Positions 6,363 to 7,865 of a DNA stretch of 7,865 bases are shown here, one piece after another. A program made the translations under genes and the position numbers. Position 1 is the first letter of the stretch. Every line of letters starts with the position of its first letter. The notes beneath the pieces are model-generated. The model saw nothing but the letters and a program-made list of their open reading frames with translations, made no database searches and had not been told where the DNA came from. The stretch lies in assembly GCA_002729295.1 (NCBI GenBank), contig PBTU01000148.1, positions 1 through 7,865 of the forward strand, read 5' to 3'. The DNA is from Verrucomicrobiales bacterium. GTDB lineage: Bacteria; Verrucomicrobiota; Verrucomicrobiia; Verrucomicrobiales; Akkermansiaceae.

Positions 6363-7865
6363 AACGGTTAATCGCAGTTTGGTTTATCACAAATCTGCTC
6401 GCTTTTGGCGAAGCCGATCCCTCCTTGAACGCTCTGGGCCCCTTTCTCAAGCAGCACTGTATCGAGTGCCACGGCCCGGAAAAACAAAAGGGCGACTATC
6501 GCTTCGACCTTTTGAAGAATGATCTCTCCGACCTGCAAACGCTGGAACTTTGGCAGGGAATTTTGGATCAACTCAACCTCGGCGAAATGCCCCCAAAGAA
6601 GAAGAAGCAGCCGTCCCGAGAAGAGAGCGCTAAAGTCATCGCTACCCTCACTCCCGCGCTCCAAAAAGCCTACGCCTCTCAGAAAAGCACCGGCGGGCAG
6701 GCCGTCATTCGGAGGCTCAACAAATTCGAACTCCGCAATACCCTTCGCGATCTGTTTTATCTCAATCACCCGGACTTTGAACCCACTGTGGTTTCCGGAC
6801 TCTACGACTTCAACGGCAACGGCATCACGGCGCAAAAAACGATCGAACCCACACGAAGTTTTCAGGACGACGAGGAAGCCGAGGGCTTTGACAACATCGG
6901 CGACACTTTGGTGATGTCAGACTTCCTCCTCAAGATGCTCATCTCGGCTGCGGAGGAATCGATTGAAATGGCCACGAACAACGAGCCCCAGAAGCCCTTC
7001 GAAGCAGAAACCTTCACCGCGCCCATTTGCACGAAAGCCCTCAACGGCGACAGCCTCGGCAAACATCAACGCGACAATGGAGATCCTTACGATGAGGTTT
7101 TCCAGCGCTGGGATCGCTACAACCGAATCGGGCCGGACAGATACCATAAAGGAATTCGTCGTCCCAACAACTACCGCGTCACGGTCGAGATCTCAGCCCA
7201 TAATCCGAAAGGGGACAAATGGGGAAACTGGACCGTAAACGAGGGCCGGCTCATCCACCACGGCCGCGAAAGCCTCGATGCTCCCTTCGAAGTTGGTCTC
7301 TATCTCGAACGGCACGAACACCTCCGTGGAGAGCAGAAGCATCGCATCGCCCATTGGACTTTGCCTCCGGATGGAAAGAAGCGAACCTTCTCTTTTGAGA
7401 CCTGGATTGATGATCCTTGGAGCACGTGGATTGGTTGGGAAAATGGCCCCTGGATTCAACACAACGCCTTCCACATCCTCCTCGATCAGTGGTATCCCGA
7501 GGATTACAAAAAAATCGACCGAAAGAAAAAGGGCTTCAAGAAAGACGTCGCTGAGATCCTTTTCAAAAAAGGATACCTCGGACCTACCTTGCGAGTGCAC
7601 AAATACCGAATCGAACCTGTCCCCGAAGACTGGCCACCCAGGAGTCACACCGCCCTCTATGGGAAGGGCTCCATTGAAGAGGCAAATCTCCCGAAGCTCT
7701 TCCACGCCTTTGCCGAGCGAGCCTACCGTCGTCCGGTCGATCCTTCGGAGATCAAACCCTTCATTGAGCTCACAGAAAAACTTGAATCCGAAGGAAGCTC
7801 ACGACAGGAAGCGATGAAAGGTGCCTACACCGCGCTCCTCTGCTCGCCCGACTTTGTCTATCTTC
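6359..7865 (+). CDS. Exported cytochrome c / DUF1587-DUF1595-DUF1592 protein, 3' end outside the window
   Basis: This is the N-terminal 502 residues of a large protein of the type that normally continues through DUF1592, DUF1588 and DUF1585. A short Sec signal peptide (about 1-19) precedes a cytochrome c domain with haem motif C34-I-E-C37-H38 and a likely distal ligand M77 in LGEMPPKKK. DUF1587 starts near 117 (VIRRLNKFELRNTLRDLF). Residues about 190-430 form a Trp- and His-rich segment with WIDDPWSTWIGWENGPW, possibly a beta-sandwich. DUF1595 follows near 445-485 (FAERAYRRPVDPSEIKPF), and ALLCSPDFVYL at the edge begins DUF1592. The role is probably periplasmic electron transfer coupled to an unidentified oxidation or binding step. 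The ATG at 6359 overlaps the upstream TGA as ATGA. No SD is seen, so coupled translation is likely. The same family partners DUF1552 proteins, as here. Confidence 0.9.
   Translation, partial: MKRLIAVWFITNLLAFGEADPSLNALGPFLKQHCIECHGPEKQKGDYRFDLLKNDLSDLQTLELWQGILDQLNLGEMPPKKKKQPSREESAKVIATLTPALQKAYASQKSTGGQAVIRRLNKFELRNTLRDLFYLNHPDFEPTVVSGLYDFNGNGITAQKTIEPTRSFQDDEEAEGFDNIGDTLVMSDFLLKMLISAAEESIEMATNNEPQKPFEAETFTAPICTKALNGDSLGKHQRDNGDPYDEVFQRWDRYNRIGPDRYHKGIRRPNNYRVTVEISAHNPKGDKWGNWTVNEGRLIHHGRESLDAPFEVGLYLERHEHLRGEQKHRIAHWTLPPDGKKRTFSFETWIDDPWSTWIGWENGPWIQHNAFHILLDQWYPEDYKKIDRKKKGFKKDVAEILFKKGYLGPTLRVHKYRIEPVPEDWPPRSHTALYGKGSIEEANLPKLFHAFAERAYRRPVDPSEIKPFIELTEKLESEGSSRQEAMKGAYTALLCSPDFVYL

Noticed and set aside
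7193..7817. Overlapping 170- and 179-codon frames on both strands near the right edge
   Set aside because: They are shadows of the cytochrome/DUF1595 gene, which stays open from 6359 to the edge and has recognisable motifs.

Overview
The window looks like chromosomal DNA of a marine or particle-associated member of the PVC group, most likely Verrucomicrobiota, possibly Planctomycetota. This assignment is inference. It rests on gene content: a formylglycine-type sulfatase, a DUF1552 Tat-exported protein, and a large secreted protein joining cytochrome c to DUF1587/DUF1595/DUF1592. It also rests on moderate GC and the general lack of Shine-Dalgarno (SD) sequences. No rRNA, tRNA, CRISPR array, transposase or phage gene was seen.

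Left arm, minus strand. A secreted sulfatase starts at 1403 and runs off the left edge. A 162-base gap (1404-1565) separates it from a mechanosensitive channel that closely resembles E. coli YbdG (GTG start at 2834, stop at 1566). The gap holds a small inverted-repeat cluster and a strong SD that serves a 9-codon reading frame rather than the sulfatase ATG.

Centre. The short divergent region 2835-2955 carries a perfect 8-bp inverted repeat (2835-2859) that abuts the channel's GTG codon.

Right arm, plus strand. Three genes with overlapping stop and start codons form an apparent operon. They are a Tat-exported DUF1552 protein (2956-4206), a Sec-exported two-part protein with a probable beta-propeller and two tandem NIPSNAP domains (4206-6362), and a Sec-exported cytochrome c/DUF1587/DUF1595/DUF1592 protein cut by the right edge (6359 onward). 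DUF1552 and DUF1592-type cytochrome proteins are recurrent partners of unknown function in PVC bacteria and some other groups. Here a double-NIPSNAP propeller protein is inserted between them and tied to both by overlapping codons. All three products carry export signals, so the likely working site is the periplasm or outer envelope, with the haem protein supplying a redox function. The divergent sulfatase fits a lifestyle of degrading sulfated polysaccharide, but no sequence link ties it to the operon.

The best candidate for an undescribed system is this three-gene exported redox cassette. Its biochemical role cannot be read from the sequence.
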